Positions 1-7,997 of a stretch of DNA of 29,709 nucleotides are shown one piece after another. The notes beneath the pieces are model-generated. The model searched no databases, was not told where the DNA came from, and saw only the letters and a program-made list of their open reading frames with translations. Within the stretch, counting starts at the first letter, position 1; each line of letters begins with the position of its first letter. The stretch comes from Pleurocapsa sp. MO_226.B13 (lineage in GTDB: Bacteria; Cyanobacteriota; Cyanobacteriia; Cyanobacteriales; Xenococcaceae): NCBI GenBank assembly GCA_030064795.1, contig JASJEI010000342.1, positions 1 through 29,709 of the forward strand, written 5' to 3'. A program made the position numbers and the translations under genes.

Positions 1-1
1 T

Positions 2-340
2 TCAGAATGTAGTCTTAGCGTCGTTCCCCTTCGTTCTGGTAGTGGTACTAGAATCAAAATACTCGACTCGATGGCAATGGGTTTACCCGTAGTGACTACC
101 AGTATTGGTTGCGAAGGATTAGAAACTGCCGATGGTCAGCATCTCTTGATTGGCGATCTTCCTGCTAGCTTTGCTAAGGCTGTAGTGGAATTAAATAAAA
201 ATCGGGACTTATGGCACAAATTACAAACTAATGGTCGCCAATTGGTTGAATCAAACTATGATTGGTCAGCAATCTTCGCCACTTACGAACAAGAACTATT
301 AAAACATCAAGCTTGGATACAGGTACAAACTCCAGAGTAA
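2..340 (+). CDS. Glycosyltransferase family 1/4 (GT-B), C-terminal fragment cut by window edge
   Basis: The reading frame is open from base 2, so the gene begins outside the window. An internal ATG at 71 is not the start, because the residues before it (PLRSGSGTRIKILDSMAMG) are the conserved donor-binding segment of GT-B glycosyltransferases. They are followed by LPVVTTSIGCEGL, also typical of the C-terminal Rossmann domain that binds the nucleotide sugar. The last part (YDWSAIFATYEQELL) is the usual closing helix of group 1 enzymes. The family transfers a sugar from an activated donor to polysaccharide or lipid acceptors at the cytoplasmic face of the membrane. Acceptor and sugar cannot be told from this 112-residue piece. 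Family assignment is firm; specific role unknown. Confidence 0.85.
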   Translation, partial: SECSLSVVPLRSGSGTRIKILDSMAMGLPVVTTSIGCEGLETADGQHLLIGDLPASFAKAVVELNKNRDLWHKLQTNGRQLVESNYDWSAIFATYEQELLKHQAWIQVQTPE

Positions 341-385
341 TGAGTAATGAGTAATGAGGAACAACTGACTACTAACCACGCTCTC

Positions 386-405
386 AGACGCGATATATCG
401 CGTCT
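386..405. repeat. Perfect 20-bp palindrome, cyanobacterial interspersed repeat
   Basis: AGACGCGATA is followed directly by its reverse complement TATCGCGTCT. The flanking CTC/CTAC matches the style of interspersed palindromes scattered in many cyanobacterial genomes. It lies downstream of the glycosyltransferase with no T-tract, so it is a repeat rather than a clear terminator. It is preceded by short GTAATGA repeats at 341-357. Confidence 0.7.
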
Positions 406-528
406 CTACCCACCAACCACTCGCATAAATTTTAGTACTCAGAGCTATATATAAGTGCTATCAGCAGTTTCTGGTTTAAGAGCGAAATTGCGATCGCTAT
501 CAAAATCAGAGCGATTTTGTTGCTTTTC

Positions 529-557
529 TTTACATAAGTTGTTAACTTTAGTAACAT
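529..557 (+). promoter_or_regulatory. Candidate sigma70-type promoter for the 47-aa ORF
   Basis: TTTACA (529-534) and TAACAT (552-557) are separated by 17 bp, giving a start about 30 nt before the ATG at 594. The -35 box is close to consensus and the -10 is weaker. Assigned by eye only. Confidence 0.4.
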
Positions 558-593
558 AAACAACACGAAAGCTTAATAATTAGGTCGAGTACG

Positions 594-737
594 ATGAACG
601 TTAAATGGAAAAAACTAATTTTTCGAGTTGGCGTCTGGTTAACCTTAGAGTTATTTTTCGATAGCGTCGGGTTAGATACGATCGCCGACTACAGTGAATT
701 TGTCTTTGAGCGTAACTTGATTACTTTAACTTATTAA
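594..737 (+). CDS. Small conserved-looking cyanobacterial protein, 47 aa
   Basis: A 48-codon frame starts at ATG 594 and ends with TAA at 735-737. The peptide begins MNVKWKKLIFRVGVWLTLE and continues with FFDSVGLDTIADYSEFVFER. It has a basic start, a short hydrophobic stretch (about residues 8-24) that could be one membrane-associated helix, and an acidic Tyr/Phe-rich second half. The composition is not that of random AT-rich sequence, and the wording resembles small hypothetical proteins I associate with cyanobacteria. A plausible promoter lies upstream; there is no strong Shine-Dalgarno, only TTAGG about 10 nt before the ATG. It sits alone between the glycosyltransferase and the DUF393 gene. 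Function unknown. Confidence 0.6.
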   Translation: MNVKWKKLIFRVGVWLTLELFFDSVGLDTIADYSEFVFERNLITLTY

Positions 738-892
738 TCATCCCATAGAGGATCGAAATCGACCTTTGGGTAAATGCATAACTGGATGCTACTTTTCGGA
801 TCGCAATTTCCAGGATTTGTTTCCCAATTAACGACTTTAACAAAAATCAAGCATATTTAATTTTATTTATCATCAACTTTATCCAGCGTCAT

Positions 893-1360
893 ATGACAAC
901 AGAATCTAATCATAATAATCAAGCAAGCCAACCAACTTGGAAAATCAAACTTCTATACGACGGAGAATGTCCTTTATGCGTGCGAGAAGTAAACTTTCTG
1001 ACCAAGAAAGATGCAGGTAGAGGGATTGTTAATTTTGTAGATATTGCCGCTCTCGATTACGATCCCAAAGATAATGCAAATATCGATTTTGCTACAGCGA
1101 TGGGTCGGATTCACGGCATTTTACCCGATGGTACTGTAATTAAAAATGTCGAAGTATTTCGGAGAGTTTATGAAGAGCTAGGTATGGGCTGGATATATGC
1201 GATTACCAAATTGCCGATCTTAGGAGCGATCGCCGATTGGCTCTATGGTATTTGGGCAGATTGGCGATTAAAACTTACAGGCAGACCAGATCTAGAAGCT
1301 ATAATGACCGAAAGAGAACAAAAAATCAAGTCCAATTCAGGAAGGTGTCGGATAAGTTGA
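893..1360 (+). CDS. DCC-family (DUF393) thiol-disulfide oxidoreductase-like protein
   Basis: This 155-aa protein has the DUF393/DCC signature: YDGECPLCVREVNFL with the CxxC pair at C26 and C29, preceded by an Asp-Gly-Glu turn. The family adopts a thioredoxin-like fold and is thought to act in thiol-disulfide exchange, but substrates are not established. The middle (FATAMGRIHGILPDG) and the segment with VFRRVYEELGMGWIYAITKLP match the family's later conserved region, and the hydrophobic stretch ILGAIADWLYGIWADWRL may associate with membrane. Family members are about 115-150 aa, so the length is ordinary, with a polar Asn/Gln-rich leader before the fold. gpmI follows on the same strand after about 110 bp. 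Family call firm; role inferred. Confidence 0.85.
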   Translation: MTTESNHNNQASQPTWKIKLLYDGECPLCVREVNFLTKKDAGRGIVNFVDIAALDYDPKDNANIDFATAMGRIHGILPDGTVIKNVEVFRRVYEELGMGWIYAITKLPILGAIADWLYGIWADWRLKLTGRPDLEAIMTEREQKIKSNSGRCRIS

Positions 1361-1468
1361 TGGTTAGAAAACTGGCAATAATCGTTAACTCCCGACAAAT
1401 ACGGTCGAACTAAGGCGGTTCGCAATGCTATTATCAATGTGCCAGTAATTATTAATAAGGTAACAATT

Positions 1469-3067
1469 ATGGTTCAAGCACCTGTATCTCCAGTGGTGCT
1501 AGCTATCTTAGATGGTTGGGGTCATCGTGAGTCAACAGAGGCTAACGCTATTGCCACTGCTAAAACACCAATATTTGATAGCTTGCAAGCTGCATATCCC
1601 AATACACTCATCAATACATCGGGTAAAGATGTAGGACTACCTGACGGTCAGATGGGAAACTCAGAAGTAGGACATCTGAACCTGGGTGCGGGGAGAGTTG
1701 TTCCACAGGAATTAGTTAGAATCTCGGATGCAGTAGAGGATGGTTCTCTATTAGAGAATCAAGTACTAATTGATGCTTGTACCAAGGTCAATGCAGCAGG
1801 AGGTAAATTACACCTTGTTGGTCTTTGTTCGGAAGGTGGCGTTCATTCCCATCTAAAACATTTAATTGGACTACTAAATCTCGGTAAATATCATGGGGTC
1901 CAAGATATTTGCATTCATGCTGTCACCGATGGTAGGGATACCTACACGACAGAAGGAATTAAAGCCCTCAACAAAATCCAAGACCAAATTAAAAAAATCG
2001 AGATCGGTAGAATTGTAACTGTTAGCGGTCGCTATTTTGCCATGGATCGCGATCGCCGTTGGGATCGGATTCAACAGGTCTATGAGATTATGACTCAAGA
2101 TCTGATTACAGACAGACGTGCTGCTGGGGAAGTCTTGGAAAGTTTTTACGCCCAAGAAATTACCGATGAATTTATTCCCCCCACGAGAATCGCTTCAGGG
2201 GCGGTTGAACCTGGCGATTCGATAATATTTTACAATTTTCGTCCCGACAGGGCAAGACAACTAACCTATGCTTTTGTCAGCGATAATTTTGAAGGCTTTA
2301 CCAGAGAAAAAATAAGTCCGATTCACTTTGTTACCTTTACTCAATACGATCCCAATCTAGAGGTAGAAGTAGCTTTCAAGCCCCAAAACCTAACTAATAT
2401 TTTGGGCGAAGTAATTGCCAATCGAGGCTTACGTCAATTTCGCACTGCCGAGACTGAAAAATATCCTCATGTTACCTATTTCTTTAATGGTGGTTTAGAA
2501 GAACCTTTTGCGGGAGAAGATCGAGAATTAATTCAAAGTCCGATGGTGGCTACTTACGATCGCGCACCAGAAATGTCGGCACAAGCCGTTACCGAAGTAG
2601 TTTGCCGTGCAGTCGATAAAATGGTCTACTCCCTAATCGTAGTTAACTATGCTAACCCTGACATGGTAGGTCATACTGGTAATTTGGAGGCAGCAATTCA
2701 AGCAATTGAAACTGTCGATCGCTGTCTGGGTCAAGTTATAGAAACTGTTAATAAGGCTGGAGGGACGCTATTGATTACTGCCGATCACGGTAATGCCGAA
2801 TATATGCGTGATGAAGCTGGCAATCCTTGGACGGCCCATACAACTAACCCCGTACCTTTTATTTTAGTTGAGGGAGAAGCAAGAAAAATAGTCGGACACG
2901 GTACAGATATACCGCTGAGAAAAGATGGCTGCTTGGCAGACGTTGCACCCACCATTTTAGAAATCTTGCAAATTCCTCAGCCAGCAGAAATGACTGGTAA
3001 ATCTTTGATTGAATCGGCAGCTTACGAAACCAAGAAAAATCGGACTCCAATCCAGATCCCAATGTAA
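1469..3067 (+). CDS. gpmI: 2,3-bisphosphoglycerate-independent phosphoglycerate mutase
   Basis: The enzyme interconverts 3- and 2-phosphoglycerate in glycolysis using two Mn2+ and a phosphoserine intermediate; it is cytosolic. The 532-aa product starts LAILDGWGHRE (first metal-binding Asp) and has the catalytic serine in MGNSEVGHLNLGAG (Ser65). It contains VTDGRDT, SGRYFAMDRDRRW and the C-terminal metal site TADHGNAE, then NPVPFILV. Length agrees with cyanobacterial iPGM. I chose ATG 1469 because AAGG lies 8 nt upstream and the family start fits; a GTG at 1439 in frame would add ten residues without ribosome-site support. A terminator-like hairpin lies 160 bp downstream, separating it from secG. 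Confidence 0.97.
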   Translation: MVQAPVSPVVLAILDGWGHRESTEANAIATAKTPIFDSLQAAYPNTLINTSGKDVGLPDGQMGNSEVGHLNLGAGRVVPQELVRISDAVEDGSLLENQVLIDACTKVNAAGGKLHLVGLCSEGGVHSHLKHLIGLLNLGKYHGVQDICIHAVTDGRDTYTTEGIKALNKIQDQIKKIEIGRIVTVSGRYFAMDRDRRWDRIQQVYEIMTQDLITDRRAAGEVLESFYAQEITDEFIPPTRIASGAVEPGDSIIFYNFRPDRARQLTYAFVSDNFEGFTREKISPIHFVTFTQYDPNLEVEVAFKPQNLTNILGEVIANRGLRQFRTAETEKYPHVTYFFNGGLEEPFAGEDRELIQSPMVATYDRAPEMSAQAVTEVVCRAVDKMVYSLIVVNYANPDMVGHTGNLEAAIQAIETVDRCLGQVIETVNKAGGTLLITADHGNAEYMRDEAGNPWTAHTTNPVPFILVEGEARKIVGHGTDIPLRKDGCLADVAPTILEILQIPQPAEMTGKSLIESAAYETKKNRTPIQIPM

Positions 3068-3079
3068 GTTATTGGCGAG

Positions 3080-3184
3080 CTATAGCAATCCTATTTGATT
3101 GGTGAAAATTCTGACGTTAAATGTGTTTTGTCATTAGTCCTTGGTCATTTGTTTATTCTCACATCTGATTCCAGATTGCTATAG
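3080..3184. repeat. MITE-like element, copy 1 (11-bp terminal inverted repeats)
   Basis: The 105-bp stretch begins CTATAGCAATC and ends with its exact reverse complement GATTGCTATAG. The same two 11-bp ends bound a second element at 10335-10418. Interiors share little obvious sequence and there is no ORF. The interior also contains STRR-like TCATTAGTCC/TTGGTCATT. No clear target-site duplication is seen. A non-autonomous miniature element or a repeated hairpin family are both possible. Confidence 0.55.
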
Positions 3185-3230
3185 AACAAGTAATCGCTAG
3201 TGATGTTGTTTTTAGCTAGCTTCGCTAAAC

Positions 3231-3260
3231 AGCACCAATATTTTATTGGTGCTAATTTTT
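3231..3260 (+). terminator. Rho-independent terminator downstream of gpmI
   Basis: AGCACCAATA and TATTGGTGCT form a perfect 10-bp stem with a 3-nt TTT loop, followed by AATTTTTG. It lies between gpmI and the candidate secG promoter, so it would end gpmI transcription. Confidence 0.7.
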
Positions 3261-3306
3261 GTCTGTTCGCTCTTTTTTGGTTAAGTTCGTCGAGCTAAGA
3301 ATAAAC

Positions 3307-3336
3307 TTGAATATCGCTCTCTCAACAGCCTACAAT
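3307..3336 (+). promoter_or_regulatory. Candidate secG promoter
   Basis: TTGAAT (3307-3312) and TACAAT (3331-3336) are separated by 18 bp, placing the start about 42 nt before the secG ATG at 3385. It lies just after the gpmI terminator, consistent with separate transcription. Confidence 0.5.
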
Positions 3337-3384
3337 AATAATCAGTCTTAAATTAAACTTAAAAATATAAATTAGATTTTGCCA

Positions 3385-3615
3385 ATGAGTGCTTATCAGT
3401 TAATTCAAATTATTTGGGCAGCATCTGCCTTTTTATCAATAGTATTTATCCTTTTACACAGTCCCAAAGGCGATGGTTTGGGCGGTATTGGCGGACAGTC
3501 GCAAATGTTTACTAGTACCAAAAGTGCGGAAAACGCTCTCAATCGTATTACCTGGGGTTTGGGTATTACTTTTATCGCTTTGACTGTAGTTTTAAGTGCG
3601 GGTTGGTTAGGATAG
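3385..3615 (+). CDS. secG: Preprotein translocase subunit SecG
   Basis: This 76-aa protein is the small SecG/Sec61-beta-type partner of SecYE in the Sec channel of the plasma and thylakoid membranes. Two hydrophobic helices (about residues 3-24 and 56-74) flank the conserved loop HSPKGDGLGGIGGQSQMF, followed by TSTKSAENALNRITW, the cyanobacterial SecG hallmark. Length is normal. I use ATG 3385; an in-frame TTG six bases upstream is also possible. There is no strong ribosome site. The next gene starts 21 nt after the stop and encodes an exported protease, so the two may be cotranscribed. Confidence 0.95.
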   Translation: MSAYQLIQIIWAASAFLSIVFILLHSPKGDGLGGIGGQSQMFTSTKSAENALNRITWGLGITFIALTVVLSAGWLG

Positions 3616-3636
3616 ACTAATTTAATCTTGGCAAAT

Positions 3637-4416
3637 ATGAATCAATGGCGGTTGAGTTGGCAAAAATTTATTTTTTTGACGATCGCCATTTGTTGGCTAA
3701 TTTTGGTTTCCGAGCGGATTTTAGCTTTAGCTCAACCGAGCTTAAACTCAGATTTCCCCGCACCGAAAGTTCACTCGCTACCAGAGTCTTTAGCTAACTG
3801 GCAAGATTTAGAAAACCAAGGTGACTATTTTGGTCAAATTGAATCAACTTCTCTGGGTTATTTAGTTTGGTCGCAGTTTCCGCTCCAAGTTTATATCCAG
3901 CAACCAAACAGTTTTACAGATTCCGCAGCGGATCGACGTTTTCAACAGTGGGTAGTAGCAGTAAAGAGCGCGATCGCCGAATGGAATATTTATCTACCCT
4001 TAGAGATTGTCTCAGATCCAGAAATAGCAGATATAGCGATCTGGCGATCGCAACCCGAAAGAGAGGTAAAATTGAACCCCGATACGGGACTATTTGACAT
4101 TCCTAGAGCAGTTGCTGCTGAAACAAGCTACAAGTTTTATCTTCAACAAAACCCTCCAGTTATTGCTCACAAAATGGCAATACATATCAGTCCTAATTTT
4201 GCAGGAATCTCTCTGTTGGCTACTGTCCGTCACGAACTAGGTCACGCATTGGGAATTTGGGGACATAGCCCAAAGGAAAGCGACGCACTATACTTTTCTC
4301 AAGTAAGCGATCCTCCTCCTATTTCTCCCAGAGATATCAATACCCTAAAAAAAATCTATCAGCAGCCGACTAGATTGGGTTGGAAGATTGGAGAGAGTAG
4401 AAGGAATGAGAAATAA
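3637..4416 (+). CDS. Exported matrixin-like zinc metalloprotease
   Basis: The 259-aa product has a hydrophobic N-terminal segment (FIFLTIAICWLILVSERILALA) consistent with a signal peptide or anchor, then a secreted domain. The zinc motif is HELGHALGIWGHS with H199, E200, H203 and a third His at 210, close to metzincin HExxHxxGxxH but one residue longer. The segment after it (ESDALYFSQV) occupies the place of the Met-turn, with Leu where Met is usual. The middle (RFQQWVVAVKSAIAEW) resembles the pro-catalytic helix of bacterial M10-like proteases. It likely acts in the periplasm or outside the cell; substrate unknown. It starts 21 nt after secG, so cotranscription is likely. I chose ATG 3637 over the in-frame TTG 3628. 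Confidence 0.75.
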   Translation: MNQWRLSWQKFIFLTIAICWLILVSERILALAQPSLNSDFPAPKVHSLPESLANWQDLENQGDYFGQIESTSLGYLVWSQFPLQVYIQQPNSFTDSAADRRFQQWVVAVKSAIAEWNIYLPLEIVSDPEIADIAIWRSQPEREVKLNPDTGLFDIPRAVAAETSYKFYLQQNPPVIAHKMAIHISPNFAGISLLATVRHELGHALGIWGHSPKESDALYFSQVSDPPPISPRDINTLKKIYQQPTRLGWKIGESRRNEK

Positions 4417-4424
4417 TCAGTTGA

Positions 4425-4547
4425 ATGATAGAAAATCAAAACAAAGGTAAGCTTAAAGCCGATCGAGTTAAAAATCTTGGAAGATGTTTTCGACGACTTT
4501 CACATTTAATTGGTAAGGGAAAACCAGCAGCTAATCTCTTTAATTAG
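4425..4547 (+). CDS. Tentative 40-aa basic small ORF
   Basis: ATG at 4425 opens a 40-codon frame ending TAG at 4545-4547, 8 nt after the protease stop and 17 nt before the O-methyltransferase ATG. The product is basic (VKNLGRCFRRLSHLIGKGKP) and could be an amphipathic helix. There is no clear ribosome-binding site. It may be a real small gene in the run or a chance frame; I know no homologue. Confidence 0.25.
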   Translation: MIENQNKGKLKADRVKNLGRCFRRLSHLIGKGKPAANLFN

Positions 4548-4564
4548 TTCAGAATTTGTTAACT

Positions 4565-5227
4565 ATGGGTAAAGAAAGTATCGGTTTAGATAGTCGAGTT
4601 TATGAATATTTACTCTCAGTATCGCTACGGGAAGCCGAAGTGTTGACCCAGTTGCGTCAAGAAACCGCTCGCCATCCTGCAAGTATCATGCAAATATCCC
4701 CCGATCAGGGACAGTTTATGGCATTCTTGGTTAAATTATTAGGAGCCAAAAAGACTCTCGATATTGGCGTGTTTACAGGCTATAGTTCCTTAGTGGTAGC
4801 ATTAGCGTTACCTGAAGATGGTCGGGTTATCGCCTGCGATCGCGATCCTGAAGTAACCAAAATTGCCCGTCGATATTGGCAAGCAGCAGGGGTAGAACAC
4901 AAAATCGATTTGCGTCTCGCGCCAGCCTTAGAGACATTAGATCGCTTAATTACTGAGGGACAGACGGGAAGTTTTGATTTTGCCTTTATTGATGCGGACA
5001 AACGCAACTATCATCACTATTACGAACGCTTATTAAGCCTGTTGCGTCCTGGAGGGGTTATTGCGATCGATAATGTTTTATGGTTTGGTAGCGTCGCCGA
5101 TCCTCAAGATACAGATAAAAGAACGATCGCGATTCGAGAATTTAACCAAAAAGTACATCAAGATCGGCGAGTCGAAATCAGTATGCTTTCTATTGCTGAT
5201 GGTTTAACTTTAGTGATGAAGCGGTAA
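4565..5227 (+). CDS. SAM-dependent O-methyltransferase, CCoAOMT/family 3 type
   Basis: The 220-aa protein belongs to the cation-dependent O-methyltransferase family 3 (plant caffeoyl-CoA O-methyltransferase and bacterial SafC relatives). It shows the SAM-binding motif KTLDIGVFTGYSSL, the acidic motif VIACDRDPE, the metal-binding FDFAFIDADKRNYHHYY and the closing motif RPGGVIAIDNVLW. Cyanobacterial members methylate catechol-like and phenylpropanoid hydroxyls in vitro; natural substrates are uncertain. It is soluble and cytosolic, probably a dimer. I start at ATG 4565 because the in-frame TTG 4556 adds only three residues. Full length for the family. Confidence 0.92.
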   Translation: MGKESIGLDSRVYEYLLSVSLREAEVLTQLRQETARHPASIMQISPDQGQFMAFLVKLLGAKKTLDIGVFTGYSSLVVALALPEDGRVIACDRDPEVTKIARRYWQAAGVEHKIDLRLAPALETLDRLITEGQTGSFDFAFIDADKRNYHHYYERLLSLLRPGGVIAIDNVLWFGSVADPQDTDKRTIAIREFNQKVHQDRRVEISMLSIADGLTLVMKR

Positions 5228-5234
5228 TTAGTTG

Positions 5235-5262
5235 TTGGTCATTAGCCATTGGTCATTGGTGA
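5235..5262. repeat. STRR heptamers (TTGGTCA-like), four units
   Basis: Four consecutive heptamers read TTGGTCA, TTAGCCA, TTGGTCA, TTGGTGA. This is the short tandemly repeated repetitive sequence class typical of cyanobacteria. It sits between the convergent O-methyltransferase and glycosyltransferase genes. Confidence 0.7.
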
Positions 5263-5393
5263 CAAGTTAAGCTTGAATGGCGAAAATTCCCCAATTCCCC
5301 AAACAAATAAATAGTCAAAAGTAAAAAACCTACCCTGATGAGATCTCTCTCATCTCCCCCATATCTCCAAAAGCTCCCAAGTCCCCATTTTCC

Positions 5394-6638
5394 CTATTCC
5401 TCCTCCCTCATTCCTTCTCGTTCGACAACAGAATCCAGTAGCACTTGTTCGTACTTTTGTCCCACCTTATCCCAGGTGTATTCAGCTTCTACGAACGATC
5501 GCCCGTTTTGTGATAGTTTTTCTCGTAGCTTGGGTTCGGAGAATAAACGTCCAATAGCATAGATATATTCCTCTAAGGTATTGGCTCGCATTGCCCGTAG
5601 GATAGTTGTCTCATCTACTTCAAACTCGGCTAAAGCGCGATCGCTAGCAACTACAGGGACTCCCGATGCCATGGCTTCTAGAGTGCGGTTTCTCAGACCG
5701 TATCCCTGGCGAATGGGCAGAACGCAGACAGTTGCCCAATGGAGATACTCCACGACGTTACTCACTTTTCCCGTAACTACAATGCCAGATAATTCATTTA
5801 GTTCCAAAACTTCTGGAGTGGGGTTTGCCCCGACTAATTCTAAAACGGCTTCGGGATAGCGATCGCGAATTGCGGGAAAGACTTCTAATGCCAGAAAACG
5901 AGCAGCATCGATGTTCATCGGTTGGTTCATGTTGCCCACAAACACAATTCTTTGTCCCCCCTGGTTGGTGATGCGACGGGGGAATTTTTTTAAGTCTACA
6001 CCGTTGGGAATGACAGCAACCGAGCTTTCTGGCTCTAGTTCCCTAACAATCCGCCGATCTTTACTAGTTACGGTGACAATCGCACTAAATTTTTCGAGAT
6101 AGCTTTGCTCGTATCGTTTGCGCAGTCCCAAATTAATTTGATCTTTAAATTCATTTTCTGAATCTCCCGTGGCTAACTGATGTTTATATTTCCCGTATTC
6201 AGAAAAGTGGAGATTGAGAACAATTCCCAACTGTTGATGCCACTGCGGATCGATATAAATCTCATCATAACTATCTTCACAGGCAATTACGTCAAATTGA
6301 TTTTCGGCAACCGCTTGTTTAACCCAATCTGCCATTTCTGGAGAACATTTCTCTAAAACATCTGGTGGTGTTCTCTGCTGAATAAACGCCCCTAAACGTT
6401 TGGCTTTTTTTATTAGTCCCTCTGGCTCGGTATTTGAATCTAAAGTAAAAATTACTAGCTCTTCTACCTGTTCTTCCAGAGCGGTTACTTCGGCATCGGT
6501 AACTTCTGAGCTACGACGAGTGACCAAGGTAACCCGATGACGACTCTGGAGATATTCTAGAAGATGAAATGCTCTGAGCTGTTTTCTGCCTTTAGTTGGA
6601 GGATAGGGAAAAGTAGAGCAGAGAATGAGGATATTCAT
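5394..6638 (-). CDS. GT-B glycosyltransferase (group 1/family 4)
   Basis: The 414-aa protein is complete. Its N-terminal Rossmann domain starts MNILILCSTFPYPPTKGRK, with the glycine/basic acceptor loop, and HRVTLVTRR. The C-terminal donor domain carries VIPNGVDLKKF, IVFVGNMNQPMNIDAARFL, VELVGANP-like LELVGANPTPEVL, then LPIRQGYGLRNRTLEAMASGVPVVAS, where the RNRTLEAMASG segment holds the Glu that contacts the nucleotide sugar. It ends EAEYTWDKVGQKYEQVL. This class makes cell-surface polysaccharide or glycolipid from sugar nucleotides at the inner membrane face. It is related in type to the fragment at the left edge, but the two are separated by unrelated genes. Sugar and acceptor are not predictable from sequence alone. 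Confidence 0.93.
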   Translation of the reverse strand: MNILILCSTFPYPPTKGRKQLRAFHLLEYLQSRHRVTLVTRRSSEVTDAEVTALEEQVEELVIFTLDSNTEPEGLIKKAKRLGAFIQQRTPPDVLEKCSPEMADWVKQAVAENQFDVIACEDSYDEIYIDPQWHQQLGIVLNLHFSEYGKYKHQLATGDSENEFKDQINLGLRKRYEQSYLEKFSAIVTVTSKDRRIVRELEPESSVAVIPNGVDLKKFPRRITNQGGQRIVFVGNMNQPMNIDAARFLALEVFPAIRDRYPEAVLELVGANPTPEVLELNELSGIVVTGKVSNVVEYLHWATVCVLPIRQGYGLRNRTLEAMASGVPVVASDRALAEFEVDETTILRAMRANTLEEYIYAIGRLFSEPKLREKLSQNGRSFVEAEYTWDKVGQKYEQVLLDSVVEREGMREEE

Positions 6639-6722
6639 TTTTCATTGCTGGTTATTGAGCATCAGTCATTAGTTAACAGTCGTGTATTAGCGTTAGTTAG
6701 GGTTGATTTCAGCCGATCGCTT

Positions 6723-7970
6723 TTATTTAAGTAACAAATAAAATAAATTGCCACTACCGTTTAGTCTACCTGCTCTTTCTCCTGCAATTTCACCACTACC
6801 TAAAAAAAGATCGACTCTGCCCGCACCTTTGATCGCACTTCCCGTATCTTGGTCTAAAACGTAACGGCTTACTACTCTAGTATCAATTTCTCCTGTTGGC
6901 TCGACTTCGGGGATAGGCGCGACAATAAGAGCCAATGCACCAGGAGGCATCAAAGACTTATCCGTGGCAATAGAGCGATCGCTCGTGACGGGAACACCTA
7001 AATTGCCCGTAGGGGGTTTGCCTTGGGTTTCGCGAAAAAAGATAAAGCGATTGTTACGAGGTATATATAAATCTAGCTTATCGGGATTGTTAGCAAAGTA
7101 GTCTAATAACTTAGGCAGACTTAATTCATCTTTGGTAAAGACACCATCTTCGACTAACTCAGCACCAACACTAACATAGGGATAATTAGTCGTACCGTTG
7201 TAGCCGACAGTCATCGTCGTACCGTCAGTCATTTTGAGCCTAGCCGATCCCTGTACCTGCACGAGAAAGGCTTCTAGGCGATCGCTCAACCAAACTAACT
7301 CCTGACCTTGTAAAAGGCTTTTACCATTGCCTAAGCCGTCTTTGCCTTCTAACTGAGCGCGAGTAGGATGGGGATGCGACCAACTTTTAAAGTTAGGGGG
7401 TTGACGATAGAGCGGATAGCGATATTCAGCAGTCCGAACGCGACTGGCAGTGTAGGTAGGTTCAAAATAGCCCGTAAACTCTACTTTACCTCGTTTATCT
7501 TTACCGACGGACTGATAAAAAATAAATTCTTGTTTTACTGCTGCTTCTAAGGCTGCGGGAGAAGTCGTAGTTAATAATAATTCTTGGAATCTAACCAGCG
7601 ATCGCCTGACATTTTCTATACTAAACTTAGTATTGGCGTATTTGCTATAGCTACGGGCTGCTTTGGGGGTACTAAGATAATAGAGACTCTGCTCGATCGC
7701 CGTCAGTAAAGCCTGTCGTTGTGACTTATTCCAGGCTGCGGGTGTCTTAGCTTTGGTCTGGGTAGTAGGACAGCTAGGATTGGTACTCCAGCGATAAACG
7801 GTGCGTTGCTGGTGGTTTACCTTATTTTCACCCAATTTATCGTCTAAACCGACGTATTTTAGCTTTTCGGGTGCTACCGATCGTAACGGCAATGCGGTGC
7901 TTACTTGTCCCCAGCCTGTAACTGCGACTAGGCTCAATCCCAAACAAAAACTAGAAACCAATTTAATCAT
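6723..7970 (-). CDS. mltA: Membrane-bound lytic murein transglycosylase A
   Basis: This 415-aa exported protein cleaves the MurNAc-GlcNAc bond of peptidoglycan, forming 1,6-anhydro ends. A signal peptide spans about residues 1-28 (hydrophobic core SSFCLGLSLVAVTGW). The MltA domain shows VEFTGYFEPTY, YRYPLYRQPP, QVQGSARLKMTDGT and VGYNGTTNYPYVSVG. A C-terminal 3D domain contains DQDTGSAIKGAGRVDLFLG, with the aspartates that form the active site. There is no lipobox Cys in the leader, so it may be periplasmic rather than lipid-anchored as in E. coli. It is complete and monocistronic-looking. A large stem-loop array lies just upstream (7998-8091). Confidence 0.94.
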   Translation of the reverse strand: MIKLVSSFCLGLSLVAVTGWGQVSTALPLRSVAPEKLKYVGLDDKLGENKVNHQQRTVYRWSTNPSCPTTQTKAKTPAAWNKSQRQALLTAIEQSLYYLSTPKAARSYSKYANTKFSIENVRRSLVRFQELLLTTTSPAALEAAVKQEFIFYQSVGKDKRGKVEFTGYFEPTYTASRVRTAEYRYPLYRQPPNFKSWSHPHPTRAQLEGKDGLGNGKSLLQGQELVWLSDRLEAFLVQVQGSARLKMTDGTTMTVGYNGTTNYPYVSVGAELVEDGVFTKDELSLPKLLDYFANNPDKLDLYIPRNNRFIFFRETQGKPPTGNLGVPVTSDRSIATDKSLMPPGALALIVAPIPEVEPTGEIDTRVVSRYVLDQDTGSAIKGAGRVDLFLGSGEIAGERAGRLNGSGNLFYLLLK

Positions 7971-7997
7971 TGCAGCAACGAGCTAGAGGTTGACGAA

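Noticed and set aside
341..357. GTAATGA direct repeats as a CRISPR-like array
   Set aside because: Only two to three 8-base units with no spacers; this is STRR-type sequence.
1361..1438. Possible tRNA or structured RNA between DUF393 and gpmI
   Set aside because: No cloverleaf arms can be formed; GGTTCG alone is not enough.
4780..5007. Antisense ORFs inside the O-methyltransferase and other long genes
   Set aside because: They lie wholly within well-supported genes on the opposite strand and show no family motifs.
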